Source: Chitinophagaceae bacterium (GTDB lineage Bacteria > Bacteroidota > Bacteroidia > Chitinophagales > Chitinophagaceae). From it: a stretch of DNA of 64,000 nucleotides. Under the pieces are notes generated by a model that worked only from the letters and a program-made list of their open reading frames with translations, was not told where the DNA came from and did not search any database. The position numbers and the translations under genes were made by a program. Below, in pieces: positions 7,859 through 18,529 of this stretch (its first letter is position 1; each line of letters starts with the position of its first letter). Location of the stretch: NCBI GenBank assembly GCA_016719015.1, contig JADKAZ010000016.1, positions 93,483-157,482 of the forward strand, in the 5' to 3' direction.

Positions 7859-10800
7859 CTGAGGAGATTTAAAAAAATATTGAAGTGGTTTTTCCTGACC
7901 CTGCTTTTTCTGATTGTGGGGATATATGTTTTTATTCAGACTCCGTTTGGACAAAACTGGATTGCCCGGCAGGTAACTAAACGACTGAGCCGGGATCTGC
8001 AAACTAAAGTATCTATCGCCCATATAAGCTTTTCCCTGGTTAATAAAATGCATCTGCAAGGAGTGCTTGTTGAAGATAGGACAGGTGATACCTTAATGTA
8101 TGCAGGCGATGTCCAGGTTCGGATTACAGATTGGTTCTTTTTTAAAAAAGAAGCGGAATTGAAATATATAGGCCTGGAAAATGCCATTATTAAATTTCAA
8201 CGATCAGATTCTGTTTGGCGGCAACAATTCATCTTCGATTATTTCTCTTCACCCTCAACCGGTGCCAAAAAGAAAAAAGCAGGCATACAATTCAATCTAA
8301 AAAAGGTAGAATTGAAAAATGTCACTTTTGTAAAAAAAGATGCCTGGCTCGGACAAGATATGACAATACATGTTGGCAGCATGAATATGGATGCTGACAA
8401 GCTAAGTCTTTCAGGTAATCAATATGAAATCAACTCACTTATTTTAAAAGACCCTTTAATTGCACTAAAAAATTATCCACAGCTGAAGCCAGCAGATTCG
8501 TTAAGAATAGTTAGTGACGGGCTGGATGAAATAAAAAAAGCTGTAGCATGGAATCCCGGGAAGACAATTTTTAAAATTGCTGACTTTAAAATCATCAATG
8601 GCACTTTCAAAACAGATAAGCAAACCAACCAGCCGGCACTTCCTTACTTTGACGGACAACATATTCTATTCACCCAAATTAATGGTGAACTAAGCAATGC
8701 CAGTTTTGTTGGCGATACAATTTTTTCCAATCTTAAGTTAACAGCCAAAGAAAGAAGTGGCCTGGAATTAAAAAATCTTTCTGCTGATGTTAAGTTCACA
8801 CCACAGGGGATGGCATTCAGTAATATGGATTTGAAAACCAACAGGAGCACTCTTCGCAATTACTTCTCCATGTCGTATGATGACATGAAAGACCTTGGCG
8901 ATTTTATTCATAAAGTGAAAATGGCAGCCGTCTTCGACGACTCTTATATTGATAGTGATGATATAGCATTTTTTGCTCCGGCGATGAAAACATGGAAAAA
9001 GAAAATCAGCCTGAAAGGAAAAATAAGAGGAACAATCGACGATCTCGTTGGTAAAGACCTTAATGTGCGGGCAGGTAACAGTACAGTATTAAATGGTGAT
9101 ATCTCAATGACAGGTCTCCCAGATATCAATGAGACCTTTATTGATTTTAAAGCCAATGATTTCAGGACTACTTACAACGATGCAGTTTCCATTATTCCGG
9201 CCATGCGTCGTGTTACAAATCCTGACTTACGGAAAATCCAATATGTAAATTTCAAAGGAAGTTTTACCGGCTTCATTCGGGACTTTGTAACATTTGGTAC
9301 GATTCAGACCAATCTTGGTAACCTTACCACTGATCTCAATATGAAAATGCCCAAAGGCAAGCAGCCGATTTATTCGGGCAGCATTGCTACTGACAATTTC
9401 AGGCTGGGAGAATTCCTGGGTGACAAGAACATCGGCTCCGTATCACTTACCGGAACTGTAAAAGGAAGTGGTTTTAGCGGGAAAAATCTGAACACTATAA
9501 TAGACGGAAGTATCCGCTATGCCGATTATAAAAATTACCGTTACAAGAATATAGTTGTAAAAGGCAAGTTAGATAAACAATTATTTGAAGGGATGGCCTC
9601 TATACGGGATGAGAATGCTGACCTTACCTTGAATGGCGTTATTGACTTTAATGATAAAGTACCCCGATTTAATTTGCTGGCTGATGTGGTAAGCACAAAT
9701 TTTAAAAACCTGAAAATCACTAAAGACAGTATTACATTTTCCGGGAAACTCAACGTCAATTTTTCCGGGAACAGCCTTGATAATTTTTTAGGTACGGCAA
9801 GAATTACAGATGCCGAATTAACAAAAGACGGCCATCGGCTCCCTTTCGATTCATTGATTGCATCATCCGAGTATATTGATGGTATCAAAAAACTGGCTGT
9901 TGTATCCAACGAGTTTCAAGCCAAAATAGAAGGCGATTTCAGCCTTGCCGATTTGCCGGATGCTTTCACTTATTTTCTGAACAAATATTATCCAGCTTAT
10001 GTAAAAGCCCCAAGACGATATCCTGCACACCAGGATATCAAATTCAATATCACCACCTATTATGCGGATGAGTATCTCCAACTTATTGATTCAAGCTTAA
10101 CAGGCTTCAACAACAGCCACTTTGAAGGTAATCTTAATCTTGACTTAAATGAATTCAACTTCACAGCTGAAGTGCCCCAGTTTAAATTCAATCAATACAA
10201 TTTTGATGAGGTAAAACTTACTGCCATAGGAAAAGGTGATAGCCTTGTATTAACCGGCGAAACAAAAAATATAAAAATTAACGACAGCCTTAATATTCCA
10301 TTGACTTTTTTTACTGTTAATGTAAGAAATGATTCATCCAAAGTAAGCATTAATACAGGAGCCAACCAGGCGGTGGAAAAAGCAAATCTTAATGCTTTGG
10401 TACTAACCTATGGGGATGGAGTGGAAATCGAGTTTGACCCTTCCAGTTTTTCAGTGAATGGTAAAGCCTGGACAATTGATGAAGCCGGTGTTTTAAAATT
10501 CAGGCGGAATACTGCCGCAAGCGGACAGTTAATAATAACAGAAGGTGAACAAAAAATATTATTGAAAACCCAGCAATCAACCAAAGGAAACTGGAACGAC
10601 TTAAAAGTTGAATTAACTAAAGTAAACCTCGGGGATTTTGCTCCTTTCTTTATGCCAAACAACAGGCTGGAAGGGTTGTTGTCAGGCAACATTTTAGTAG
10701 AGGACCCCACCAATGATTTAAAAATATCTTCAGAGGATATAAGAACCCAATACCTCCGGCTGGACAATGATTCGCTGGGAGAATTAAAAGCAACATTGGC

Positions 10801-12676
10801 ATATGATAATAAGACTAAAGAACTGAAAGTAAAAGGCAGCACCGTTAACCAGGAAAATTATCTGGGTTTTGATGCTCATATTTTCTTAGGTCCAAACGGC
10901 AAAGACAATATCATTGCACTGAATGCAAAAAATTTCCAGATCAAAATATTAGAACGTTTTCTGGGAACATTATTCTCCGATATGCAGGGATACCTCACCG
11001 GCGATATTCAGCTTGGGGGGGAATTTAAAAATCTTGCAGTAAGTGGAAAAGGAAGATTAAAAGATGCGGGCCTGAAAGTAAATTTCACCCAGTGTTTTTA
11101 TAAAATCCAGGATACTGATATTGAACTAACCCCAACAAAAATCGATCTCAGCGGTATAATTCTGACAGATACTGTAACGGGAAATCCTGTATACATTACC
11201 GGAGGCATAGAGCATGAAGCTTTCAAAAATATGTTCTATAACCTTGACATATCTACCCGTAAACCTGGTACCAGTGGTGACGAATTTAATAAAGATGTAT
11301 TGCTGATTAATACCACCTACAAAGACAATAAACAATTTTATGGCAGGGTTAAAGGAACGGGTTCCCTGACGCTGGCCGGGCCACAAGCAGAAATGTTTAT
11401 GACTATTAATGGTATTGCATCTGATAAAGACAGCAGCTACGTTACTATTCCTTCTGCTTCAGGTCGGGAGTCAGGTATTGCTGACTTCCTGGTAGAAAGA
11501 AAATATGGCCGGGAGATGGATGACAGTGATTTCAGAAAGAATGCAACGAGTATCATTTATGATGTGGAAGTCACCGCCACCCCGCTTGTAAATCTGAAAG
11601 TGGTGTTGGATGAATTAACAGGTGATGAAATAAAAGGAAGGGGGGCTGGCACATTAAATATGCGTTCCGGTACTTCAGAGCCATTATCCCTCCGGGGACG
11701 TTTTGATATTGAAGAAGGTCAATACATTTTTACATTCCAGTCTTTCTTTAAAAAACCATTTGAACTTAAGAAAGGGGAAAATAATTATATTGAATGGTCA
11801 GGCGATCCTAACGATGCAAGAATAAACCTGACTGCCGTTTACACGGCTGACAATGTAAGTTTTGCTCCACTTGCTTCTGCGGAGAAAAATATCAGTCAAA
11901 GCATTTCCAATGCAAGAGGTGATGTGTATGTTGTCGCCAAACTCACCGATAAATTATTTAAGCCAAAATTTAATTTCAGCCTTGAGTTTCCAACCACCAG
12001 TGTGGCCAGTAATGATCCTGCCCTTGCATTCAGCCTGCAACAATTGCAGAAAAATGAAAATGAGATGAACAAGCAGGCCACTTATTTAGTGGTATTGGGG
12101 GTTTTTGCCCCGATAGAAAGCGGAGGTGGATTTAATTTTAGTGAGGTTGCTACTAATAGTATTTCGGGAATCTTTTTTAATGTAATCAATGAGCAGGTAA
12201 AGAAAATTATCTCCGGTATTTTCAAATCTGATAAATGGAATGTAAATTTTAACAGCTCTGTCTATAACAGGAATGTGATAGACCAGGGAACTTTAAACCT
12301 GGGTAGTAACGTAAATGCCTCCATTGGCAGGTCTCTATTCAATAACAGGGTAATCTTTACCGCAAGCGGCAGCGTAGAGGGTCTTTTGCAAAGCGGAACG
12401 GTACAACAGTCTGTTCAATTTCTGCCAGACCTTGTAATTGAAATATTGCTAAATCGATCAGGAACTTTCAGGGCTGTCCTGTTTTACAAGGAAAATATAG
12501 ATTATCTAACCACCAATATTTCTTCTAAAACACAAAAAAGAACGGGTGTCGGACTTTCTTACCGGAAAGATTTTGATCAGTTCCGCGACATTTTCAGAAG
12601 AAAGAAAAATAAAGCAATTCCCGACCCTTTTGAGAAAACAGATACAACAAAAGAAGAAAATCTTAAATTGGAGTAA
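7859..12676 (+). CDS. translocation/assembly module TamB-like protein (AsmA/DUF490 superfamily)
   Basis: A protein of about 1600 residues with one N-terminal membrane helix (WFFLTLLFLIVGIYVFI) followed by QTPFGQNWIARQVTKRLS, the usual Bacteroidota TamB opening. A very long beta-rich body with repeated short glycine-containing strands follows, then a C-terminal DUF490-type domain (GRFDIEEGQYIFTFQ, LLFSLEFP-like, LNLGSNVNASIGRSLFNN, AVLFYKENIDYL). These bridge-like proteins span the periplasm and move lipid or help insert outer-membrane proteins. No TamA/Omp85 partner is visible here. The start is unusual. The first ATG/GTG/TTG-type codon in frame is TTG at 7880, but CTG at 7859 gives the natural RRFKKILKW lead before the helix, and a TGA at 7850 closes the frame upstream. 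I chose CTG; TTG 7880 is the conservative alternative. Confidence 0.9.
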   Translation: MRRFKKILKWFFLTLLFLIVGIYVFIQTPFGQNWIARQVTKRLSRDLQTKVSIAHISFSLVNKMHLQGVLVEDRTGDTLMYAGDVQVRITDWFFFKKEAELKYIGLENAIIKFQRSDSVWRQQFIFDYFSSPSTGAKKKKAGIQFNLKKVELKNVTFVKKDAWLGQDMTIHVGSMNMDADKLSLSGNQYEINSLILKDPLIALKNYPQLKPADSLRIVSDGLDEIKKAVAWNPGKTIFKIADFKIINGTFKTDKQTNQPALPYFDGQHILFTQINGELSNASFVGDTIFSNLKLTAKERSGLELKNLSADVKFTPQGMAFSNMDLKTNRSTLRNYFSMSYDDMKDLGDFIHKVKMAAVFDDSYIDSDDIAFFAPAMKTWKKKISLKGKIRGTIDDLVGKDLNVRAGNSTVLNGDISMTGLPDINETFIDFKANDFRTTYNDAVSIIPAMRRVTNPDLRKIQYVNFKGSFTGFIRDFVTFGTIQTNLGNLTTDLNMKMPKGKQPIYSGSIATDNFRLGEFLGDKNIGSVSLTGTVKGSGFSGKNLNTIIDGSIRYADYKNYRYKNIVVKGKLDKQLFEGMASIRDENADLTLNGVIDFNDKVPRFNLLADVVSTNFKNLKITKDSITFSGKLNVNFSGNSLDNFLGTARITDAELTKDGHRLPFDSLIASSEYIDGIKKLAVVSNEFQAKIEGDFSLADLPDAFTYFLNKYYPAYVKAPRRYPAHQDIKFNITTYYADEYLQLIDSSLTGFNNSHFEGNLNLDLNEFNFTAEVPQFKFNQYNFDEVKLTAIGKGDSLVLTGETKNIKINDSLNIPLTFFTVNVRNDSSKVSINTGANQAVEKANLNALVLTYGDGVEIEFDPSSFSVNGKAWTIDEAGVLKFRRNTAASGQLIITEGEQKILLKTQQSTKGNWNDLKVELTKVNLGDFAPFFMPNNRLEGLLSGNILVEDPTNDLKISSEDIRTQYLRLDNDSLGELKATLAYDNKTKELKVKGSTVNQENYLGFDAHIFLGPNGKDNIIALNAKNFQIKILERFLGTLFSDMQGYLTGDIQLGGEFKNLAVSGKGRLKDAGLKVNFTQCFYKIQDTDIELTPTKIDLSGIILTDTVTGNPVYITGGIEHEAFKNMFYNLDISTRKPGTSGDEFNKDVLLINTTYKDNKQFYGRVKGTGSLTLAGPQAEMFMTINGIASDKDSSYVTIPSASGRESGIADFLVERKYGREMDDSDFRKNATSIIYDVEVTATPLVNLKVVLDELTGDEIKGRGAGTLNMRSGTSEPLSLRGRFDIEEGQYIFTFQSFFKKPFELKKGENNYIEWSGDPNDARINLTAVYTADNVSFAPLASAEKNISQSISNARGDVYVVAKLTDKLFKPKFNFSLEFPTTSVASNDPALAFSLQQLQKNENEMNKQATYLVVLGVFAPIESGGGFNFSEVATNSISGIFFNVINEQVKKIISGIFKSDKWNVNFNSSVYNRNVIDQGTLNLGSNVNASIGRSLFNNRVIFTASGSVEGLLQSGTVQQSVQFLPDLVIEILLNRSGTFRAVLFYKENIDYLTTNISSKTQKRTGVGLSYRKDFDQFRDIFRRKKNKAIPDPFEKTDTTKEENLKLE

Positions 12677-12683
12677 CCGATAA

Positions 12684-13889
12684 TTACTCATTCTTTAATA
12701 TCTCATGCCCTAACTTATCTCTTTTTGTTTGCAGGTATTTTTCATTGTGTTCATTAGGGTGAATTTCTACAGGAATATTCTCCACAATCTCCAACCCGTA
12801 ACCGATTAGCCCTACTCTCTTCTTAGGATTGTTTGTCATCAGCCGGAGTTTAGTAATGCCGAGATGACGAAGCATCTGTGCTCCCAATCCATAATCTCTT
12901 TGGTCCATTTTAAATCCAAGATGAAGATTGGCTTCTACAGTATCCATCCCCTGTTCCTGCAACCGGTAAGCTTTCAATTTATTCAGCAAGCCAATTCCCC
13001 TTCCTTCCTGGTTCATATATAATATTGCACCCTTACCTTCCTTTTCCACCATCTTCATTGCTTTTTGCAACTGCTCACCACAGTCACAACGTAACGAACC
13101 AAGAATATCACCGGTAAAACAAGATGAATGTACCCGTACTAATACTGGCTCATCTTTTTCCCATTTCCCTTTTAGTAAAGCCAGGTGCTCATTATTTGAA
13201 TTCTTCTCTTTAAATGCCACCAGTTCAAAGTCGCCATATTTTGTTGGCATATCAACCCTTACTACTTCTTCAATCAATGAATCACTTTTTATCCTGTACT
13301 CAATCAGGTCTTTAATTGAAATAATTTTAAAATCAAATTTTTGGGCAACCTCAATTAATTGTGGAAGCCGGGCCATTGATCCATCTTCATTCATTATTTC
13401 TACCAATACTCCTGCAGGCTCTAATCCGGCCAGCCGGGCCAAATCAACAGCTGCCTCTGTATGGCCGGCCCTTCTTAATACACCACCGTTTTTTGCCCTA
13501 AGGGGGAAAATATGACCCGGTTTGCCAAAATCTCCCGGTTTTGCATAGGGATTTATTAAGGCCTGAATTGTCTTAGCCCTGTCTTGTGCGGAGATACCAG
13601 TGGTGCAACCATGTCCGAGCAAATCAACAGAAACAGTAAATGCTGTTTCATGTAAAGCTGTATTACTATTAACCATCAACTCTAATCCCAACTGGTCACA
13701 TCTGTCTTCAGGCAAGCCTATACAAATCAAGCCCCTGCCATGTTTGCTCATAAAATTGACAACTTCAGGTGTTACCCCCGAAGCCGCCCCAATAAAATCA
13801 CCCTCATTTTCCCGGTCCTCATCATCAACAACTACTACCAATTTTCCACGTTTAATATCCGCTATGGCACTTTCAATTGAATCAAACAT
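12684..13889 (-). CDS. ribBA: bifunctional 3,4-dihydroxy-2-butanone-4-phosphate synthase / GTP cyclohydrolase II
   Basis: Both first steps of riboflavin synthesis are in one chain of 401 residues. Residues 1-200 form the RibB half, with DDEDRENEGDF (acidic metal site), HGRGLICIGL and HGCTTGIS. Residues from about 205 form the RibA half, with RVHSSCFTGDILGSLRCDCGEQL (three zinc cysteines), YMNQEGRGIGL and RLMTNNPKK. RibB turns ribulose-5-phosphate into dihydroxybutanone phosphate plus formate, and RibA opens the GTP ring. The enzyme is cytosolic. The gene converges on the TamB-like gene with 7 bp between stops. I saw no FMN riboswitch in the 183-bp upstream gap. Confidence 0.97.
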   Translation of the reverse strand: MFDSIESAIADIKRGKLVVVVDDEDRENEGDFIGAASGVTPEVVNFMSKHGRGLICIGLPEDRCDQLGLELMVNSNTALHETAFTVSVDLLGHGCTTGISAQDRAKTIQALINPYAKPGDFGKPGHIFPLRAKNGGVLRRAGHTEAAVDLARLAGLEPAGVLVEIMNEDGSMARLPQLIEVAQKFDFKIISIKDLIEYRIKSDSLIEEVVRVDMPTKYGDFELVAFKEKNSNNEHLALLKGKWEKDEPVLVRVHSSCFTGDILGSLRCDCGEQLQKAMKMVEKEGKGAILYMNQEGRGIGLLNKLKAYRLQEQGMDTVEANLHLGFKMDQRDYGLGAQMLRHLGITKLRLMTNNPKKRVGLIGYGLEIVENIPVEIHPNEHNEKYLQTKRDKLGHEILKNE

Positions 13890-14072
13890 TGCGTATAGAA
13901 TTTGTACAAAAATAGAACAAAGTATCCTGGCTAAGGTTCAGGCCCTTCGGGGCAGCAAAATGTGGGGGAAAGATGTCATTATAAAGCCTTATTTTACAGG
14001 CTCAATTTGTTAATATTTGCATATTTTTAATTAGGAAATATTCCCTTTCTTTGCAACCGAAAACCAATCTTT

Positions 14073-17000
14073 ATGCTTAAGAGAATACTCTTTTTGTTTG
14101 CTTTAGCCTTAATGGCCAGTCCGTTCTTGTTTGCCCAGATTACCACTTCCGCTATAACCGGTACGGTAAAAAGCAATGCTGAAGAACCACTGGTAGGCGC
14201 ATCAGTAGTAGCTACCCACTTACCTTCAGGAACTAAGTATGCTACCTCCAGCCGTGGTGGTGGCCAGTTTCAGATAGTAAATATGCGGGTAGGCGGTCCT
14301 TACCTTATCGAAGTAACTTTCGTTGGGTTTGAAACCGAAAAGTATGAAAATATTTATCTGCAGTTAGCAGAGTCATTTGTGTTAACCCCGGCATTAAGAA
14401 AGTCAAATACTACCTTGGAGAATGTGGTATTGACTACAGGAAGAAGGAGTCAGACCCTGAATCCAAACAGGACAGGTGCAGTTACCAATATCGGTATTCG
14501 CCAGATAACACAGTTACCTACTATTAGCAGAAGCTTAAATGATCTTACCCGTGCTACACCACAATCTAATGGTGCATCAATAGGCGGTGGTAATTTCCGC
14601 CAAAATAACTTTACAATTGACGGTGCTGATTTCAATAATAGTTTTGGTATTGGTGGCAACCTTCCGGCAGGTGGTGCCCCCATTTCGTTAGATGCTATAG
14701 ATGAAATCTCAGTTAATATTACACCATATGATATACGCCAGTCTGGTTTTATTGGTAGTGCGATCAATGCTGTAACCCGTTCTGGTACTAACACTTTTAC
14801 CGGTTCCGTTTACACTTATTTCAGAACAGAAAGACTTCGTGGCCGCCGGGTGGAAAAAACATATTTTACAAGGCCTCCCGAACAATTTAATCAAAAAGGT
14901 ATCAGAATAGGTGGACCCATCATCAAGAATAAATTGTTTTTCTTCCTGAATTTTGAAACAGAAAAACAGCCTAAGTCAATCCAGACAAATTTTGCAGCAA
15001 CACCAGGTGCACCTTATGCAAGTGCCAATAACATTACAAGACCAACTGCTGATTCTTTAAATTATATCAGTAATTACCTATTAAATAATTATGGGTATAT
15101 CACAGGACCTTATGATAATTATACTCCGGATATTGAAAGGAAAAAAGTAATGGCCCGTATTGACTGGAATATCAGCAATAAACATCGCTTAAACCTTCGT
15201 TACAGCCAGGTGGAAGGCGGAGAGCCTAATCCTCCAAGCACATCTGTTGGTGGTTTGGGTACTGTAGCCGGAAACACTGCGAGCAGAACAGCTATCACAT
15301 CACTTTGGTATAAAAATTCAAATTATTTCCAGGGAGCTAATTTTTATTCCTTCTCTGGTGAGTTAAATTCAACTTTTGGTAAAGTTTCAAATACAGCCCG
15401 GGGTACTTACACTTATCAGAATGACTCCCGTGAATCAGAAAGCCAGGTATTTCCATTTGTTGATATCATGAGTACCAGTGGTGGGGTTACACCCCAATCG
15501 GGTTCAGGTGTAGGTTCTGTTTACACATCATTCGGCTATGAGCCGTTTAGCTTTGGCAACCTTCGTAAAGTAAAAATGTACTCTTTTGTAGATAATCTTA
15601 CCTGGAGAACTAACAAACATAGCTGGACAGTTGGTTTACAATTTGACGAAAGCCAGACTATAAATGGCTTCCAGCGTTTTGCAACCAGCTACTACCGGTA
15701 TGCAACATGGGCTGATTTTGAAAGTGCATTAAATCCAAACCCATTGCTTCGCAAGTTGCCTACTGACTATGCATTAACTTATTCTCTTTCTAAGAATTTT
15801 GCTCCTGCCTTCTCAGCCTTTAAGTTCAGACAGTTTTCAGTATATGGACAGGATGAAATTGCGATCAACAGAAATTTCAGATTGACAATTGGATTACGTA
15901 TTGACCAGCCTACATATCCGGGAGTACCACAGGTGCTTACTCACCCATTGGTGTTAGCACAAAATTTTGAAGGTGGTGAAAAAGTAAATACAGGTACACT
16001 TCCAAGCAAAAGATTGATGTGGTCGCCAAGAATTGGTTTTAACTGGGATGTGCATGGAGACCGTTCTTTACAGATCCGTGGTGGTACAGGCATCTTTACC
16101 GGGAAAATTCCATTTGTATGGATTGTTAGTCAGTCGGGTGATAATGGAATGCTTCAGATTACTCAGGCCTGGAATACATACACTTCCACCGGCGGATTAT
16201 CCGGTGTTTTACCTCCTGGTCCATTTAATCCGAACCCCGCAGCCTACCGCCCTACTACAGTTCCGGCAGCAGGCACTATTGTTCCAGCTTCTGTAACAGC
16301 AATGGCTGAAAATTTCAAAAACCCGCAATCATGGAAATCAAGTATCGCTATGGATACCAAATTACCTTGGGGACTGATTGCTTCATTAGAAGCTATCTTC
16401 AATAAAGACCTGAATACAGCATTTTTCAGAAGCCCTAACTATATCGCACCTCAAAATCTGAACGTAGCCGGCTATCCTGACAACAGACCTATATATGGTT
16501 CTACTGTTCAAACCAGGCATATCAATACCATTAACTCAGCCGGTCTTTTTGTACCGAACGGACCAACTGCGTTTATTCCTACTATCATTGATAATGGTAA
16601 GCAAGGTTATTACTTTGCATTCACCGCTAAGTTAGAAAAGCCATTCAGCAAAGGTTTATTTGCATCGGTGGCATATACTAAATCTATGGCGGGCAACCTG
16701 CATGATGGTAGTGGTGACCAGCCATTGGGGGCATACCAGGGAACTCAACAGGTATATGGATTAAATACACCTGATATGTCTTATGCACAATATGTAGTAC
16801 CTGACAGAGTTATTGGTACCTTATCATATCAGAAAGAATATTTAAAACATTTAGTTACAACTATTTCTTTCCTTTACCAGGGTTCAATTGATGGAAGATT
16901 CTCTTATGTATATAATGGTGACTTCAACAGGGACGGTGTAAATGGTAATGACCTTCTTTACATTCCAACTGTTGACCAGGTTCAGCAAATGCAATTCAGC

Positions 17001-17453
17001 AGCCAGACCGTAAATGGTGTTGTTTATGATCAAAATGCTCAACGTGGATTATTTGAATCTTATATTTTACAGGATAAATACCTGAGCAAGCACAGAGGTC
17101 AGTATGCAGAACGTAATGGTGCCCAGATCCCATGGCGCAACCAAATGGACTTCAAGTTTATGCAGGACATATTTGTAAAGGCCGGAAAGAATCGTAATAC
17201 CTTACAGTTTACCTGCGATATATTTAACTTCGGCAACCTGCTGAACCCAAGTTGGGGTAAAGTAAAAACTATCAATGCAAGCCAAATCCTTGTTCCGCAA
17301 AACCAGAACTCGCTGATACCCGGTGGTTCTGTAATTCCACAATTCAGATTGGCAACTGCACAAAACCAGATTGTAACAAGAACTTTCAGGGATAACGTAA
17401 GTACAGCTTCTACTTACTCTGTACAGTTCGGACTGAGGTATATTTTCAACTAA
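14073..17453 (+). CDS. TonB-dependent receptor, Oar-like
   Basis: A 1126-residue outer-membrane protein with a signal peptide ending FLFAQ (about residue 21) and a carboxypeptidase-regulatory-like domain (ITGTVKSNAEEPLVGASVVA to FVGFETEKY). A plug follows with NNFTIDGADFNN and ISVNITPYDIRQSGFIGSAINAVTRSGTN, then a long barrel. This arrangement, especially the 'DAIDEISVNITPYDIRQSGFIGSAINAVTRSGTN'-type plug, is that of Oar/OmpA-related TonB receptors. No SusD-like partner is adjacent, so it is not a typical SusCD pair, and the ligand is unknown. The gene stands alone and ends at a strong hairpin terminator. Confidence 0.9.
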   Translation: MLKRILFLFALALMASPFLFAQITTSAITGTVKSNAEEPLVGASVVATHLPSGTKYATSSRGGGQFQIVNMRVGGPYLIEVTFVGFETEKYENIYLQLAESFVLTPALRKSNTTLENVVLTTGRRSQTLNPNRTGAVTNIGIRQITQLPTISRSLNDLTRATPQSNGASIGGGNFRQNNFTIDGADFNNSFGIGGNLPAGGAPISLDAIDEISVNITPYDIRQSGFIGSAINAVTRSGTNTFTGSVYTYFRTERLRGRRVEKTYFTRPPEQFNQKGIRIGGPIIKNKLFFFLNFETEKQPKSIQTNFAATPGAPYASANNITRPTADSLNYISNYLLNNYGYITGPYDNYTPDIERKKVMARIDWNISNKHRLNLRYSQVEGGEPNPPSTSVGGLGTVAGNTASRTAITSLWYKNSNYFQGANFYSFSGELNSTFGKVSNTARGTYTYQNDSRESESQVFPFVDIMSTSGGVTPQSGSGVGSVYTSFGYEPFSFGNLRKVKMYSFVDNLTWRTNKHSWTVGLQFDESQTINGFQRFATSYYRYATWADFESALNPNPLLRKLPTDYALTYSLSKNFAPAFSAFKFRQFSVYGQDEIAINRNFRLTIGLRIDQPTYPGVPQVLTHPLVLAQNFEGGEKVNTGTLPSKRLMWSPRIGFNWDVHGDRSLQIRGGTGIFTGKIPFVWIVSQSGDNGMLQITQAWNTYTSTGGLSGVLPPGPFNPNPAAYRPTTVPAAGTIVPASVTAMAENFKNPQSWKSSIAMDTKLPWGLIASLEAIFNKDLNTAFFRSPNYIAPQNLNVAGYPDNRPIYGSTVQTRHINTINSAGLFVPNGPTAFIPTIIDNGKQGYYFAFTAKLEKPFSKGLFASVAYTKSMAGNLHDGSGDQPLGAYQGTQQVYGLNTPDMSYAQYVVPDRVIGTLSYQKEYLKHLVTTISFLYQGSIDGRFSYVYNGDFNRDGVNGNDLLYIPTVDQVQQMQFSSQTVNGVVYDQNAQRGLFESYILQDKYLSKHRGQYAERNGAQIPWRNQMDFKFMQDIFVKAGKNRNTLQFTCDIFNFGNLLNPSWGKVKTINASQILVPQNQNSLIPGGSVIPQFRLATAQNQIVTRTFRDNVSTASTYSVQFGLRYIFN

Positions 17454-17470
17454 GGAATAATTGCATCATA

Positions 17471-17508
17471 AAAAATCCCCCTCGTTTGTAGCGAGGGGGA
17501 TTTTTCTT
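17471..17508 (+). terminator. rho-independent terminator after the Oar-like receptor gene
   Basis: A perfect 14-bp inverted repeat (AAAAATCCCCCTCG, loop TTTGTAG, CGAGGGGGATTTTT) is followed by T-rich sequence. The flanking A and T runs let it work in both directions, which also serves the converging esterase gene. Confidence 0.9.
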
Positions 17509-17524
17509 TCTGATATAGATAGTC

Positions 17525-18349
17525 TTATATTTTATTGTCTTTGCCCCACCCCCATTTTAAAAATTCCGGCATTGCCCGGCCCCAGGTAAAAACATCATGA
17601 TGGCCATCTTTCATTTCCAGGTAATGAATATCATTTTTCCGGTCATAGCCTTTTACTTCTAACTCTTTAATCAAATCCAGTGTGTCATCAATGGAATCAA
17701 TAATACCATTGTGATTGCGGTCTTTTGTTTCGTCCATATTACCACATTGAAAAAAGAATTTAAGCCAAGGTGCATATTTACCTTGTCGTATTTGCTGATG
17801 CATGATACGATGCAGGTCATCATCATATTCCTCTTCTACCTGGTCAATACTCCTCCACCATAATGATGCAGAAAACAATCCGACCTTACTAAATTCACCA
17901 GGGCGATTCCAGACAATATCAAGTGCACTTAATCCGCCCAGCGAAAAACCGGCAAATGCCTTTTCTTTAAAAGAAGAGACAGTAAACTTGTTACGAATGA
18001 AAGGCAGTAATTCATCAAAAATAAATGCAGTATAAGAACCTGCTTTTGCGCCCCGTTCTTTGTAGTCTAAATGGTGCTGGGTGCCATATTCCATTCTACG
18101 TTCTATTCCTGCATGAATGGCAACAAATAAAAGCGGCTCTATAGCTTCTTCAGTATATAGATGATCCAGAATGGATTGAAAATGCATTTTTTCCATATCC
18201 TGCCCGTCGTTGATTAACAGCAGGCTAACCTGGGACAAATCTGTGACCTTACGGGGGAGATAAATATCAATCAATATTTCCCTGTTTAAAAGTTCCGAAA
18301 AGACAGAGATGTTTTCAATCAGGATTGGGGATACATATTCCACTTGCAT
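17525..18349 (-). CDS. esterase-like alpha/beta hydrolase (enterochelin esterase/esterase D fold)
   Basis: This 274-residue protein has no signal peptide. It carries SLLLINDGQDME (oxyanion strand), the nucleophile elbow GFSLGG with Ser136, FFQCGNMDETKDRNHNGIIDSIDDT (an acidic segment) and a late DGHHDVFTWG holding the likely catalytic histidine. This pattern is that of the putative esterase family containing enterochelin esterase Fes and S-formylglutathione hydrolase-like proteins. It is probably cytosolic. The preferred ester is unknown. It converges on the Oar-like receptor gene across a bidirectional terminator. Confidence 0.85.
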   Translation of the reverse strand: MQVEYVSPILIENISVFSELLNREILIDIYLPRKVTDLSQVSLLLINDGQDMEKMHFQSILDHLYTEEAIEPLLFVAIHAGIERRMEYGTQHHLDYKERGAKAGSYTAFIFDELLPFIRNKFTVSSFKEKAFAGFSLGGLSALDIVWNRPGEFSKVGLFSASLWWRSIDQVEEEYDDDLHRIMHQQIRQGKYAPWLKFFFQCGNMDETKDRNHNGIIDSIDDTLDLIKELEVKGYDRKNDIHYLEMKDGHHDVFTWGRAMPEFLKWGWGKDNKI

Positions 18350-18529
18350 GGCTCCAAAAGTAAGGATTTCGAAATAAAAAGGGCTTTTATAAGATATTCT
18401 TCAACAAAGCAACAAAAGCGACGGGTTAATTTGTTTATTTGGCTGCATCAAAATAAATTTGATGATGCCGCTACAGAACCTTTAGCTCCTGCACCGGCTT
18501 ACATTTTAACCAATCAATAAAACCTGTTT

